DNA of 47,938 bases from an uncultured Bacilli bacterium (lineage in GTDB: Bacteria; Bacillota_I; Bacilli_A; RF39; UBA660). Numbering within the stretch: the first letter of the stretch is position 1; each line of letters starts with the position of its first letter. The notes below the pieces were generated by a model, which was not told the DNA's origin, searched no databases, and saw only the letters and a list, made by a program, of their open reading frames with translations. A program made the position numbers and the translations under genes. The stretch spans positions 1 through 47,938 of the forward strand of contig CANRAQ010000002.1 in the NCBI GenBank assembly GCA_947628725.1. The letters run 5' to 3'. Of this stretch, positions 1 to 9,802 are shown one piece after another.

Positions 1-3000
1 AGTAAAGTTTACTGTTATTGTTGCTGATCCTGCTGCTACTCCTGTTACTGTTACTAAATTATTTGTATTTGCAGCTACTGCCGCTGATGAGGCTTGTGTT
101 ACTGTTGCTTTTGCTGTTGCGTTACTTGATACTGTAAACTTTCCTGCTACACTTGCTTTTTCATTAAATGTTAATGTTTTTCCTTTTACTACAGTTCCGC
201 TTGTTGCACTTAATGTTATTGTTGGTGTTGCTTTATTTACTGTTAATTTCCCATTTACTTTTGTTATATCATAATTTGCTGTTACATCTGTTGTTCCACT
301 TTTTATTACAACATTGCTTAATGTATTTGTAGCAGTTCCTGCTGCTGTTTGTGTTCCTACTATTGTACATGTTGCTGCATGTCCACTTACTAATTGACCA
401 CTTGTTAATGTACATGTGTTATTTGTTAGTGCACTTGCATCATATGTTTTACTTGATGTTCCTGCTGTATATGTCACTGGCCTTTTAGATATTGAACAGT
501 TAAATGTCTTTGTTCCTGTTGCGTTATCAGACCATCTATATCCTGTCACTAGTGTTGCTGTTATTGTATATGTTCCTGCATTTGTTTGATTATATCCACT
601 TAATGTATATCCTGTTCCACTTGTTGCTGTTGTGATTTGTTGTTGACTTCCTGTATATACTAGTCCTGTTTTACATAAAGAAGTCGTTGGAATCGCTGCC
701 GCACTTGCTATTGTAGCCGTATATGTCTTTGCTGCAGCATTATTATAATTTGCCGTATCTGTTGGAGTAAAGTTTACTGTTATTGTTGCTGATCCTGCTG
801 CTACTCCTGTTACTGTTACTAAATTATTTGTATTTGCAGCTACTGCAGCTGATGAGGCTTGTGTTACTGTTGCTTTTGCTGTTGCGTTACTTGCTACTGT
901 AAACTTTCCTGCTACACTTGCTTTTTCATTAAATGTTAATGCTTTCCCTGCCACTACTGTTCCACTTGTTGCGCTTAATGTTATTGTTGGTGTTGCCTTT
1001 GCTATTGAACAACTAAATGTCTTTGTTCCTGTTGTATTATCATTCCATCTATATCCTGCTGCTAATGTCGCTGTTACTGTATGTGCCCCTGCAGTCGTTT
1101 GATTATATCCTGTTAATGTATATCCTGTTCCACTTGTTACTGTTGTTATCTGTTGTTGGCCTCCTGTATATACAAGCCCTGTTTTACATAAAGAAGTCCC
1201 TGGTGGCGTTGCTGATTTTGTTACTGTTGCTGTATATGTCTTTGCTGCCGCACTATTAAAGTTTGCTGTATCTGTTGGAGTAAAGTTTACTGCTATCGCA
1301 CTACTTCCATCTTTTACTCCTGTTACTGTTATTGTTGTTGCTTTACCTGCTGCTGTTGCTGTTACTGTCGCACTTCCTGGACTTACTGTAGCTACTGCTG
1401 TTGTTCCACTTGTAATACTAAGTGTTCCTGCCGCATCTGGTGTTGATTTTACTGTTGCTGTAAATGTCATTGTTTTTCCTGCTACTACTGTTCCATTTGC
1501 TGAAAGTGTTATTGTTGGTGTTGCCTTTGCTATTGAACAACTAAATGTCTTTGTTCCTGTTGTATTATCATTCCATCTATATCCTGCTGCTAATGTCGCT
1601 GTTACTGTATGTGCCCCTGCAGTCGTTTGATTATATCCTGTTAATGTATATCCTGTTCCACTTGTCGCTGTTGTTATCTGTTGCTCGCTTCCTGTATATA
1701 CTAGTCCTGTTTTACATAAACTTGTTGTTGGTGGTGTTGCTGATTTTGTTACTGTTGCTGTATATGTCTTTGCTGCCGCTTTGTTAAAGTTTGTTGTATC
1801 TGTTGGAGTGAAGTTTACTGCTATAGCACTACTTCCATCTTTTACTCCTGTTACTGTTATTGTTGTTGCTTTACCTGCTGCTGTTGCTGTTACTGTCGCA
1901 CTTCCTGGACTTACTGTAGCTACTGCTGTTGTTCCACTTGTAATACTAAGTGTTCCTGCCGCATCTGGTGTTGATTTTACTGTTGCTGTAAATGTCATTG
2001 TTTTTCCTGCTACTACTGTTCCATTTGCTGAAAGTGTTATTGTTGGTGTTGCCTTTGCTATTGAACAACTAAATGTCTTTGTTCCTGTTGTATTATCATT
2101 CCATCTATATCCTGCTGCTAATGTCGCTGTTACTGTATGTGCCCCTGCAGTCGTTTGATTATATCCTGTTAATGTATATCCTGTTCCACTTGTCGCTGTT
2201 GTTATCTGTTGCTCGCTTCCTGTATATACTAGTCCTGTTTTACATAAACTTGTTGTTGGTGGTGTTGCTGATTTTGTTACTGTTGCTGTATATGTCTTTG
2301 CTGCTGCATTATTAAAGTTTACTGTATCTGTTGGAGTGAAGTTTACTGCTATCGCACTACTTCCATCTTTTACTCCTGTTACTGTTATTGTTGTAGCTTT
2401 ACCTGCTGCTGTTGCTGTTACTGATGCACTTCCTGGACTTACTGTAGCTACTGCTGTTGTTCCACTTGTAATACTAAGTGTTCCAGCTGCATCTGGTGTT
2501 GATTTTACTGTTGCTGTAAATGTCATTGTTTTTCCTGCTACCACTGTTCCATTTGCTGAAAGTGTTATTGTTGGTGTTGCCTTTGCTATTGAACATTTAA
2601 ATGTCTTTGTTCCTGTTGCGTTATCATTCCATCTATGTCCATCTGCTAATGTTGCCGTTACTGTATATGTTCCTGCATTTGTTTGATTATATCCACTTAA
2701 TGTATATCCTGTTCCACTTGTTGCTGTTGTGATTTGTTGTTCGCTTCCCGTATATACTAGTCCTGTTTTACATAAAGAAGTTGTTGGAATTGTTGCTGAT
2801 TTTGTTATCGTTGCTGTATATGTCTTTGCTGTTGCATTATTAAAGTTTACTGTATCTGTTGGAGTGAAGTTTACTGCTATCGCACTACTTCCATCTTTTA
2901 CTCCTGTTACTGTTATTGTATTACTTGCTGCTCCTGCAGAAGTTGCTGTTAATGCTTGACTTGCTGGTGTTACTGTAGCTACTGCTGTTGTTCCACTTGT

Positions 3001-6000
3001 TGCACCTACTGTTCCTGCTGCTGATACAGTAGTTCCTGATTTCACTGTTGCTGTAAATGTTAATGTTTTTCCTGCTACTACTGTTCCACTCGCTGCACTT
3101 AATGTTATTGTTGGTGTTGCTTTATTTACTGTTAATTTCCCATTTACTTTTGTTATATCATAATTTGCTGTTACATCTGTTGTTCCGTTTTTTATTACAA
3201 CATTGCTCAATGTATTTGTAGCAGTTCCTGCTGTTGTTTGTGTTCCTGCTATTGTACATGTTGCTGCATGTCCACTTACTAATTGACCACTTGTTAATGT
3301 ACATGTGTTATTTGTTAATGCACTTGCATCATATGTTTTACTTGATGTTCCTGCTGTATATGTTACTGGCCTTTTAGCTATTGAACAGTTAAATGTCTTT
3401 GTTCCTGTTGCGTTATCAGACCATCTATATCCTGTCGCTAATGTTGCTGTTACTGTATATGAACCTGCATTTGTTTGCGTATTGCCACTAAATGTATAGC
3501 CTTCTCCTGCTGCATTTGTTATTGTTTGTGCTGCCCCATTATATGTTGGTGTTGAACAATATGATGTTGTTGGAATCGCTGCTGATTTTGTTATCGTTGC
3601 TGTATACGTCTTTGCTGCAGCATTATTAAAGTTTGTTGTATCTGTTGGAGTAAAGTTCACTGTTATTGTGCTTGATCCATCTTTTACTCCTGTTACTGTT
3701 ATTGTTGTCTGTGCTCCTGCACTTGTTCCTGTCGTTTGAGTGCTTGTTGGTGATACTGTTGCTGTTGCTGGTGTACTACTATCCAAAGATAATGTTCCTA
3801 CAGCATTTGGAGTTGATTTTACTGTTGCTGTAAATGTTAATGTTTTTCCTTTTACTACTGTTCCACCTGTTGCTGATATTTCTATTGTTGGAGTTATTTT
3901 TGTTATTTTTAATGTTCCATCTACATATTTTATATTTACTGTATAGTTTGATGCCTCTGCAGTAAGACCACTTAATTTTATTGAATATGTTCCTGCATTT
4001 GTTGGAGCAATTGTGTTTTCATTATAATTTGATGATGAATATTTATATGTAGGTGTTCCTCCTATTGTTACTACTGTTTCTTTGTCGTTTCCTTTTAATC
4101 CTTCTACACTAGTAGTGTATGAATTAGATAGATTAGCTGGGCTTGCTGTATATGCTACTGTCTGATTTTTTGGTGTTGCTGTTAATGTCAAAGGTGCCTT
4201 TTTTATAGAACAAGTAAATGTTTTATTTGTTCCTGTGAAGTCTTCCCATACATATCCTTCTTTTAATGTTGCTGTTACCGTATAATCTCTTGCATTTAAC
4301 TGTGTATTATTACTAAATGTATAGCCCTCTCCTGCCGCTTTTGTTATTATTTGGTTTGCGCCATTATACGTTGGATTTGAGCAATATGTTAGATCTGCTG
4401 GTATTACTATTTTTCTTTTTGAAGTCTCTACTTTATTATTTTCTACATCAGTAGTGTCGCTTACTTCTTTATCTTGATAATTTGCTTTTTTTAATGTTAC
4501 TGTTACTCCGACATGTTTTCCTACTAAATCATCTGTAACTTTTAAATCTTTGCCTGTTTGACCTTCTATTACTACTTTTTTCCCAGTTGAGTCCTCATAC
4601 CACCATTCATATTCATAACTATCTGGTTTTTCTTGTGGATCTGTCACTGTTGCTGTTAATGTACTTCCTACTACATTGTCTCCTTCTACTGTTACGCTTC
4701 CACCTGTAAATGGTCTTTTTGTTACTGTTAATTTTCCCTTTGCATTAGTTATCTTGTAATTTTTTGTTACATCTACATTACTTGCATTTTTTATTGTTAC
4801 TGTTTCTATAACATTGTCTTTTGTGCCTACATTTGTTATAGCTGATTCTTTTGTCATTTTACAAGTTACATTATGTCCATTTATTAGGCTTGCTGTACAT
4901 CCACTATTAGTTAAAGGAGTTCCATCGTAAACTTTTTGATCACTTGCAGCTGTTACTGTTACTGGTCTTTTATTTATTGTAAATGTTTTACTTACTGTTC
5001 CTTTATAATTTCCTTTTCCTGTTACTGTTACAGTTGCTGTTCCTGCATCTACATTATCTTCATATGTTACTGTATAATCTGTATCAAATGTTAATGTTTT
5101 TGATCCATCTTTTAAAGTTACTGTTGGTGTCTTTGCAGTTGAATCGTATTCGTATTCGTTTTCACTTAATGTTACTGTAAAATCATCTATTGGTTTTGGT
5201 GTTACTACTCCATGTGCTTGAGTTTGTTCATTTACATTTCCTACTCTATCTGATACTGAACCTGTTTTTAATACTAAATCATATTCTCCTGCATTTACGC
5301 TATTTAATGTTAATGTTATTTTATATCCATTTGTTACTTTTACTGCTTCACTTATTGCTTTTATTGTTGATATATTACTATTTAAAGTAAAATTATCATT
5401 ATTAAGTTTAAATAGGTCTAATCCACTTTCTTCATCTGTGCATATTACTGTAGCTGTTATTTCTTCTCCATAAATTACACTATTTATGTTTGGTATTGTA
5501 CATATTGGTTTTATACTATCTATTGTATCTATATCTTTTACTACATTCTTATAATTTAGTCCATCACTCGTTGTTGCTTTTACTGTTTTATTATCCCTAT
5601 ATGTGACTTGTTCTTTAATTTTCACACTTGGTTGTGATACCTTATACCATGTGTTTGGTTTTATCTGTGTTGTATCTTCACCACTACATTTTGTTGGTAA
5701 TATTGTTGCGTTATTACAACTATTTACCTTAACATTACTTGTTCCTGCTACTTCTGAATAAAAATAATGTTCTGGTGTTATAATGTTTGTATCATCATAT
5801 AATATTGTTACTTCTTTTTGTAACCAGTTATCTGTCTTTGTTATAGTTATGCTTGGCGCTACTATTTCTTTAGTTTTTACTGATCCTGTTAGTGTTGCTT
5901 CTTTTCCAACTACATTTGTTACTACTATTTTATAATAATAGGTATTATTAGATATTAAGTTATCAAATGAGCATGTTTTTTCGTTTGTTTTTCCTGTTCC

Positions 6001-6561
6001 ACCATATGTTGTATCTTTTCCGAATTCACATCTATAACTTTTTATTACTGATTCACTATTAACATCAAAATTTATTATTGATGAGTTTGTACTGATATCT
6101 GATGATATAAAAGTTAATATTGGAGCATCTAATGATACTTCTCCCTTTGTTATTCCTGATTCTTTTCCCCAGTTTACTATTTCATCATTTATTTCTAAGT
6201 TATATAATCCTACTACTTTATCATCTTCTACAATTACTGTGCCATCTTTTGGTTTACCACTTTTTAATTCAAGGTCTAATGTGTCCCCATTACATTTTTT
6301 ATTTGAATAGCTACCTAAACATAGGTTACCATCTTCCATTACTGCATATGAGCCATCTTTAACATTGAACTTTTCTATTTTTTTACTTACAATATTATCC
6401 TGTATAGCTCCTATATAATTGTCTACACTTATTTGAATATTTCTGTCTTTAGAACTTTCTATTATTCCATATACAAAATAGACTAATATAAGTCCTATAA
6501 TTGTTAATACCGCTATTACTGCAAGTAGTTCTACTAATGTAAATCCTCTTCTTTTACTCAT
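1..6561 (-). CDS. Giant prepilin-type repetitive surface protein (5' part; runs off left edge)
   Basis: The frame is open from ATG at 6561 to the window edge, 2187 codons with no stop, so the C-terminus is missing. Shine-Dalgarno AGAGGTG precedes the start. The N-terminus MSKRRGFTLVELLAV followed by a hydrophobic helix (to about residue 33) is a class III prepilin signal, expected to be cut after the Gly and inserted in the membrane. Residues 35-135 resemble the pilin-like module of the protein at 24795-26375 (shared pattern C.G..L.L....KP.DGT). Then come an FN3-like segment (about 150-240), Ig-like segments (about 330-450) and MBG/YDG-type modules (about 450-610, e.g. KRPVTVTA, KVYDGTPL). 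From about residue 680 there are alternating Big-like (TPTITLSA, TFTATV, ITVTGVKDGS, NFTPTD) and Cys-containing modules (CKTGLVYTG, YNQT, RWNDN). It is probably an extracellular adhesin or stalk. The binding target is unknown. No pilus assembly genes are in the window. Confidence -1.
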   Translation of the reverse strand, partial: MSKRRGFTLVELLAVIAVLTIIGLILVYFVYGIIESSKDRNIQISVDNYIGAIQDNIVSKKIEKFNVKDGSYAVMEDGNLCLGSYSNKKCNGDTLDLELKSGKPKDGTVIVEDDKVVGLYNLEINDEIVNWGKESGITKGEVSLDAPILTFISSDISTNSSIINFDVNSESVIKSYRCEFGKDTTYGGTGKTNEKTCSFDNLISNNTYYYKIVVTNVVGKEATLTGSVKTKEIVAPSITITKTDNWLQKEVTILYDDTNIITPEHYFYSEVAGTSNVKVNSCNNATILPTKCSGEDTTQIKPNTWYKVSQPSVKIKEQVTYRDNKTVKATTSDGLNYKNVVKDIDTIDSIKPICTIPNINSVIYGEEITATVICTDEESGLDLFKLNNDNFTLNSNISTIKAISEAVKVTNGYKITLTLNSVNAGEYDLVLKTGSVSDRVGNVNEQTQAHGVVTPKPIDDFTVTLSENEYEYDSTAKTPTVTLKDGSKTLTFDTDYTVTYEDNVDAGTATVTVTGKGNYKGTVSKTFTINKRPVTVTAASDQKVYDGTPLTNSGCTASLINGHNVTCKMTKESAITNVGTKDNVIETVTIKNASNVDVTKNYKITNAKGKLTVTKRPFTGGSVTVEGDNVVGSTLTATVTDPQEKPDSYEYEWWYEDSTGKKVVIEGQTGKDLKVTDDLVGKHVGVTVTLKKANYQDKEVSDTTDVENNKVETSKRKIVIPADLTYCSNPTYNGANQIITKAAGEGYTFSNNTQLNARDYTVTATLKEGYVWEDFTGTNKTFTCSIKKAPLTLTATPKNQTVAYTASPANLSNSYTTSVEGLKGNDKETVVTIGGTPTYKYSSSNYNENTIAPTNAGTYSIKLSGLTAEASNYTVNIKYVDGTLKITKITPTIEISATGGTVVKGKTLTFTATVKSTPNAVGTLSLDSSTPATATVSPTSTQTTGTSAGAQTTITVTGVKDGSSTITVNFTPTDTTNFNNAAAKTYTATITKSAAIPTTSYCSTPTYNGAAQTITNAAGEGYTFSGNTQTNAGSYTVTATLATGYRWSDNATGTKTFNCSIAKRPVTYTAGTSSKTYDASALTNNTCTLTSGQLVSGHAATCTIAGTQTTAGTATNTLSNVVIKNGTTDVTANYDITKVNGKLTVNKATPTITLSAASGTVVAGKTLTFTATVKSGTTVSAAGTVGATSGTTAVATVTPASQALTATSAGAASNTITVTGVKDGSSAIAVNFTPTDTVNFNNATAKTYTATITKSATIPTTSLCKTGLVYTGSEQQITTATSGTGYTLSGYNQTNAGTYTVTATLADGHRWNDNATGTKTFKCSIAKATPTITLSANGTVVAGKTMTFTATVKSTPDAAGTLSITSGTTAVATVSPGSASVTATAAGKATTITVTGVKDGSSAIAVNFTPTDTVNFNNAAAKTYTATVTKSATPPTTSLCKTGLVYTGSEQQITTATSGTGYTLTGYNQTTAGAHTVTATLAAGYRWNDNTTGTKTFSCSIAKATPTITLSANGTVVAGKTMTFTATVKSTPDAAGTLSITSGTTAVATVSPGSATVTATAAGKATTITVTGVKDGSSAIAVNFTPTDTTNFNKAAAKTYTATVTKSATPPTTSLCKTGLVYTGSEQQITTATSGTGYTLTGYNQTTAGAHTVTATLAAGYRWNDNTTGTKTFSCSIAKATPTITLSANGTVVAGKTMTFTATVKSTPDAAGTLSITSGTTAVATVSPGSATVTATAAGKATTITVTGVKDGSSAIAVNFTPTDTANFNSAAAKTYTATVTKSATPPGTSLCKTGLVYTGGQQQITTVTSGTGYTLTGYNQTTAGAHTVTATLAAGYRWNDNTTGTKTFSCSIAKATPTITLSATSGTVVAGKALTFNEKASVAGKFTVASNATAKATVTQASSAAVAANTNNLVTVTGVAAGSATITVNFTPTDTANYNNAAAKTYTATIASAAAIPTTSLCKTGLVYTGSQQQITTATSGTGYTLSGYNQTNAGTYTITATLVTGYRWSDNATGTKTFNCSISKRPVTYTAGTSSKTYDASALTNNTCTLTSGQLVSGHAATCTIVGTQTAAGTATNTLSNVVIKSGTTDVTANYDITKVNGKLTVNKATPTITLSATSGTVVKGKTLTFNEKASVAGKFTVSSNATAKATVTQASSAAVAANTNNLVTVTGVAAGSATITVNFT
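228..640 (-). repeat. Long-range repeat block (partner near 3114-3526)
   Basis: The stretch encoding the module with motifs KRPVTYTAGTSSKTYDASAL and NYDITKVNGKLTVNK recurs about 2886 bp to the right (962 codons, in frame) with only scattered differences. The 528-bp units therefore sit inside a larger repeating architecture that probably continues beyond the left edge. Confidence -1.
1010..3110 (-). repeat. 528-bp in-frame tandem repeats within the giant prepilin gene
   Basis: Equivalent positions at 1017, 1545 and 2073 are exactly 528 bp apart (176 codons), and a more diverged fourth copy starts near 2601. The copies at about 1545-2072 and 2073-2600 look almost identical over long stretches, which points to recent duplication or gene conversion. 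Each unit encodes one Big-like module plus one Cys-containing module. Confidence -1.
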
Positions 6562-6703
6562 AACATGCACCTCTCATAACTATTTTCACTAATATCATTA
6601 TACTATTTTTGCCTTTAAAAGTAAATAAAAAATGGCAAGTTATGTCATTTTTTAGGGGTTGATAAATATCTATATAGATTAAACATATTTTTCATATAAT
6701 ATA
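6562..6703. promoter_or_regulatory. Divergent intergenic region between giant prepilin and vanY-like gene
   Basis: This AT-rich spacer separates two divergently oriented genes and should hold both promoters. A TATAAT box lies at 6695-6700 on the + strand but is only about 16 bases before the vanY-like ATG, so it may not be the main promoter. I see no clear operator. Confidence -1.
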
Positions 6704-6715
6704 GTGGTGGTATTA

Positions 6716-7339
6716 ATGGAAAAAATATTATATATAATTATTTTAATTTTATTAGAAAGTAGCAATTTTTATAAAAACATCAACTATGTTAATCCATCTA
6801 ATTATGATTTTATAGTAAATAAAAATAATAAATTAGATAGAAATTATGAGCCTAAAGATTTAGAAAAAATAGATTTAAAATATTCATGTGAAAATAAATA
6901 TTTGAGGCATGATGCTAGAATAAAATTTGAACAAATGGCTGAAGATGCTTCTAAAGAAGGTCTTAATCTAATAGCGGTATCTACTTATAGAAGTTACGAT
7001 TATCAAGAAAAATTATACAACAATTATGTTAAAGATTATGGATTTTACTATGCTGATATGGCAAGTGCTAGACCTGGACATTCTGAACATCAGACTGGTC
7101 TTGCAGTAGATGTTTCAGATAGTTCATTAGATTATGATAATTTTGAAGAAACTAAAGAATTCGAGTGGATGAAAAATAATAGTTATAAATATGGTTTTAT
7201 ATTAAGATATCCTAAAGCTAAATTTCTTACAACTGGATTCAAGTACGAACCTTGGCACTATAGGTATGTAGGCGAAGATATAGCAACTTATATATATAAA
7301 AATAATTTAACTTTAGAAGAATACGAAAATAATTTTTAA
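6716..7339 (+). CDS. VanY/DacB-like D-alanyl-D-alanine carboxypeptidase (peptidase M15B)
   Basis: This is the only clear plus-strand gene. I start at ATG 6716 (207 aa) because GTGGTGG at 6704-6710 makes a good ribosome-binding site for it. The longer GTG start at 6704 would use that site as coding sequence. A short N-terminal hydrophobic segment (about residues 3-13) suggests membrane anchoring or export. The catalytic domain has the zinc-binding SxHxxGxAxD motif (SEHQTGLAVD) and the downstream EPWHYRYVG motif, both typical of M15B enzymes. STYRSYDYQ is also typical of the family. The likely role is removal of the terminal D-Ala from peptidoglycan stem peptides at the cell surface. Vancomycin resistance is not implied, since no vanHAX neighbours are seen. 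Confidence -1.
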   Translation: MEKILYIIILILLESSNFYKNINYVNPSNYDFIVNKNNKLDRNYEPKDLEKIDLKYSCENKYLRHDARIKFEQMAEDASKEGLNLIAVSTYRSYDYQEKLYNNYVKDYGFYYADMASARPGHSEHQTGLAVDVSDSSLDYDNFEETKEFEWMKNNSYKYGFILRYPKAKFLTTGFKYEPWHYRYVGEDIATYIYKNNLTLEEYENNF

Positions 7340-7352
7340 AAATTGTATAAGA

Positions 7353-7379
7353 AAACCTCTAGAAAAAATCTAGAGGTTT
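7353..7379. terminator. Rho-independent terminator-like hairpin
   Basis: Perfect 11-bp arms (7353-7363 and 7369-7379) enclose an A5 loop just after the vanY-like stop. The + strand T run is weak. It may serve both convergent transcripts. Confidence -1.
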
Positions 7380-7412
7380 ATCTACACTCTTTAGAATATG
7401 TATAATCATATC

Positions 7413-7580
7413 CTATTGCATGTTATTAAACATATTTCCTGAGCATCCACCACAATCATTATTTATAACTACATTTTCTTCATCACAAGTATATTGTGGA
7501 GTATATGTATGTGTATAAATATGTTTATTTATTACATGAGTATGTATTGGGCAACAATGTGCCTGCCCATTTTTGATAGA
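7413..7580 (-). pseudogene. CotD-like small Cys/His-rich spore coat gene lacking its 5' end
   Basis: An open frame of 55 codons reads GQAHCCPIHTHVINKH, then a Tyr/His/Thr-rich middle, and ends near NDCGGCSGNMFNNMQ with stop TAG at 7413-7415. The HCCP, His-rich and Cys-rich pattern resembles CotD-type inner spore coat proteins. There is no ATG, GTG or TTG in frame upstream. The frame runs directly into the stop codon of the MazF-like gene (7581-7583). Inference: the 5' end of this coat gene was lost when the toxin-antitoxin/recombinase segment arrived. An unusual ATA/ATC start is the less likely alternative. Confidence -1.
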
Positions 7581-7922
7581 CTATTCTTCAATGCAAGCAT
7601 TTAACAAAGTAATTATGCTTATTAAATCATTGTCACTTAATTTTTCAACAAATTTTAAATTTCTAATTTCATAATCTATACTTCTAATATGTTCACACAA
7701 AACGGATCCATGTACATCTTTGGTATCCTCCAATTTATAATGTGTTGGAAATTCTTTATCATTAGAAGTAATTGGACACACAATAACCATTTTTGTATTT
7801 TGATTAAAGATGTTATTGCTAATTACAACTGCAGGTCTAAAGCCTGATTGTTCATGACCTTTTATTGGATTAAAATTTAGAAAAACTAAATCTCCTTGCT
7901 TTGGTATATATTTTTTTACCAT
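7581..7922 (-). CDS. mazF: MazF/PemK-type endoribonuclease toxin
   Basis: The 113-aa protein has the MazF core: GDLVFLNFNP, then GHEQSGFRPAVVIS (conserved Arg in the RPA motif), then VIVCPITS. Members of this family are sequence-specific mRNA interferases neutralised by a cognate antitoxin. The start codon overlaps the end of the antitoxin gene by 7 bases, the usual translationally coupled antitoxin-toxin order. Length matches the family. It lies between a truncated CotD-like gene and a large serine recombinase, so the module is probably cargo of, or travelled with, a mobile element. Cleavage specificity cannot be read from the sequence. Confidence -1.
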   Translation of the reverse strand: MVKKYIPKQGDLVFLNFNPIKGHEQSGFRPAVVISNNIFNQNTKMVIVCPITSNDKEFPTHYKLEDTKDVHGSVLCEHIRSIDYEIRNLKFVEKLSDNDLISIITLLNACIEE

Positions 7923-8158
7923 ATTTCTTTTCCTACACTTTCATCCCAAGAAAAATCCTTTGCTAAATTTTCACCATTATATTCTTTAAATCTTTTTTCT
8001 AATGATATTTTCTTTTTTTGAGGCACACTAATAACTATTTTGTTATCATCTAGTTCTATATTTAATATATCATTAGTTTTTATATTTAAAGATTTTAAAA
8101 TATTACTAGGAATTCTAATACCTAAAGAATTTCCCCACTTTTGAAGCCTAGCTTCCAT
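7916..8158 (-). CDS. mazE: MazE/AbrB-type antitoxin
   Basis: The 80-aa protein starts MEARLQKWGNSLGIRIPS, the classical SpoVT/AbrB DNA-binding swapped-hairpin motif (KWGNSLGIRIP). A charged C-terminal tail (about residues 50-80) is expected to wrap the toxin. I start at ATG 8158 because GGGGATG lies just upstream; an in-frame start at 8176 would extend it by six residues. The gene precedes and overlaps the MazF-like toxin. MazE proteins normally repress their own promoter, and the AT-rich 8159-8233 spacer is the place to look for that operator. Confidence -1.
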   Translation of the reverse strand: MEARLQKWGNSLGIRIPSNILKSLNIKTNDILNIELDDNKIVISVPQKKKISLEKRFKEYNGENLAKDFSWDESVGKEIW

Positions 8159-8233
8159 GTTATCATCCCCATTCACTTATAGTATATACAATGTTTATAC
8201 ATTTGTCAACCATTTATTACAATTTATAATAAG

Positions 8234-9802
8234 TTATTTAGGCATACTAAAAGTAACTTTAATATTTATAGTTTTATCTTCAAATATCTCTATTTTATCG
8301 ATTAAATTAACTATTAGTTCTCTACTAGGGTTTTTAAAATATATAAATTTATTAATATATTCTCTTATAAGTTTATTTTTTAACTCTTCATTTATTGTTT
8401 CATTAATATCATCATTTAATTTATTATATTCTTTTTGTTTTATTGAAAGTTCATGTTCTAATTTTGATTTTACTCTTTCAAATTGTTCATCAGTAATTTT
8501 TTTATTTAACTTATCAATATAAATATAATCTAAATTATCATTAATTTGTTTAATATCATTATTTAGTATTTCTAGTCCTTTTTTGTTATTAACTTTATTA
8601 TTTTTATTTAAATTAGATAAAACATTATTTCTAATTTTATCTTGACTAATATAATTTAAACACATTTTAGTAAGTGAATTAATAATTATTTTTTCCAACT
8701 TATCATAATTATTTGAATGAGTTGTACAAAGTCTTTTCTTCATATAAGTTCTATAGTAATTGCAAATAGTGTAACATCTATCATCCTTTTTTCTTCTAGA
8801 TGTAATTGATATTCTATGTCCACATTCACCACAATATAAAAGTCCATCTAATAAATGATTTTCTTTTTTTTCATTTCTACCTACATTTTTAGGTATTCGT
8901 TTTTGAGTTTCATAAAATAATTCTTTGTCAATTATAGCTTCATGAGTATTTTCTACAACAATATAATCATTAGTATTATTTTTAACAATCTTTTTAACTT
9001 TATAATTGACTTTATTTCTTTTATTTTGCACTAGATCACCTATATATATTCTGTTAGTTAAAATATCTCTAATTGTTTTAGGATGCCACTTCCCATATTT
9101 TAAATTATAATGACTTTTCCATTCAAAACTATAATACTCGGCAGGAGTTTTTACTTTTTCATTCGTTAACTGTTTTGCTATTTTATAAAATGACAAACCA
9201 CTCATACACATATTAAATATTCTCTTAACAACACTTGCCTGTTCTTGATTTATTACTAAGTGATTTTTGTCATTTTTATCTTGATCATATCCAAATGGTG
9301 TTCTTCCACCTACCCATTTACCTTCTTTCATTTTTGCTTTTAAACTAGACTTTATTTTCTTAGAAATGTCTTTAGCATACATATCGTTCATTATAGCTTT
9401 AAATGGTGCAATATCATTATTAGAACTATCTAAAAATGTATCTATATTATCCGTTACCGCAATATATCTAACATTATGTTCTGGAAAATATTTTTCTATT
9501 AAATTGCCTGTACCAATATAATCCCTACCAAGTCTTGACATATCTTTAGTAATAACCATATTTATTTTTCCAAGTTCAATATCTTTAAGTAGTCTATTAA
9601 AATTTGGTCTATCAAAATTAGTTCCTGAATACCCGTCATCAATATAAATATCACATATATTTAAATTATTCTCTTTGGCATATTGAAGTAATAAACTTTT
9701 TTGATTTGTAATGCTCTCACTTATCAATACCTTATCGTCGTCTTCACGAGATAGTCTTATATAAAGACCAACATTATATATATTATTTAAACTACTAATC
9801 AA
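8234..9802 (-). CDS. Large serine recombinase (Tn4451/TndX-like family)
   Basis: The 522-aa protein has the full large-serine-recombinase layout. An N-terminal resolvase domain (about 10-155) carries catalytic Ser18 in YIRLSRED and the motifs DDGYSGTNFDRP and KDMSRLGRDY. A recombinase domain (about 170-290) holds GGRTPFGYD and W.P.TIR.IL.N..YIGD. A zinc-ribbon (about 320-375) has the CGECGH pair and later Cys residues. A coiled-coil segment (about 385-480) follows. The family catalyses site-specific excision and integration through a Ser-DNA intermediate at short core sites. It looks intact. Its start overlaps the stop of the 62-aa ORF upstream. I found no clear matching ends, so the boundaries of the element are unknown. 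Confidence -1.
   Translation of the reverse strand: MISSLNNIYNVGLYIRLSREDDDKVLISESITNQKSLLLQYAKENNLNICDIYIDDGYSGTNFDRPNFNRLLKDIELGKINMVITKDMSRLGRDYIGTGNLIEKYFPEHNVRYIAVTDNIDTFLDSSNNDIAPFKAIMNDMYAKDISKKIKSSLKAKMKEGKWVGGRTPFGYDQDKNDKNHLVINQEQASVVKRIFNMCMSGLSFYKIAKQLTNEKVKTPAEYYSFEWKSHYNLKYGKWHPKTIRDILTNRIYIGDLVQNKRNKVNYKVKKIVKNNTNDYIVVENTHEAIIDKELFYETQKRIPKNVGRNEKKENHLLDGLLYCGECGHRISITSRRKKDDRCYTICNYYRTYMKKRLCTTHSNNYDKLEKIIINSLTKMCLNYISQDKIRNNVLSNLNKNNKVNNKKGLEILNNDIKQINDNLDYIYIDKLNKKITDEQFERVKSKLEHELSIKQKEYNKLNDDINETINEELKNKLIREYINKFIYFKNPSRELIVNLIDKIEIFEDKTINIKVTFSMPK

Noticed and set aside
1..4000. CRISPR-like repetition in the left 4 kb
   Set aside because: The repeats are long (528 bp), in frame and protein-coding on the minus strand; there are no short identical repeats with unique spacers.
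1017..6362. Several plus-strand hydrophobic ORFs of 60-125 codons
   Set aside because: They are antisense shadows of the Thr/Val-rich repeat protein, recur with the same 528-bp period, and lack ribosome-binding sites.
8157..8522. Plus-strand ORF of 121 codons over the recombinase 3' end
   Set aside because: Antisense shadow of the Lys/Asn-rich recombinase tail, no ribosome-binding site.
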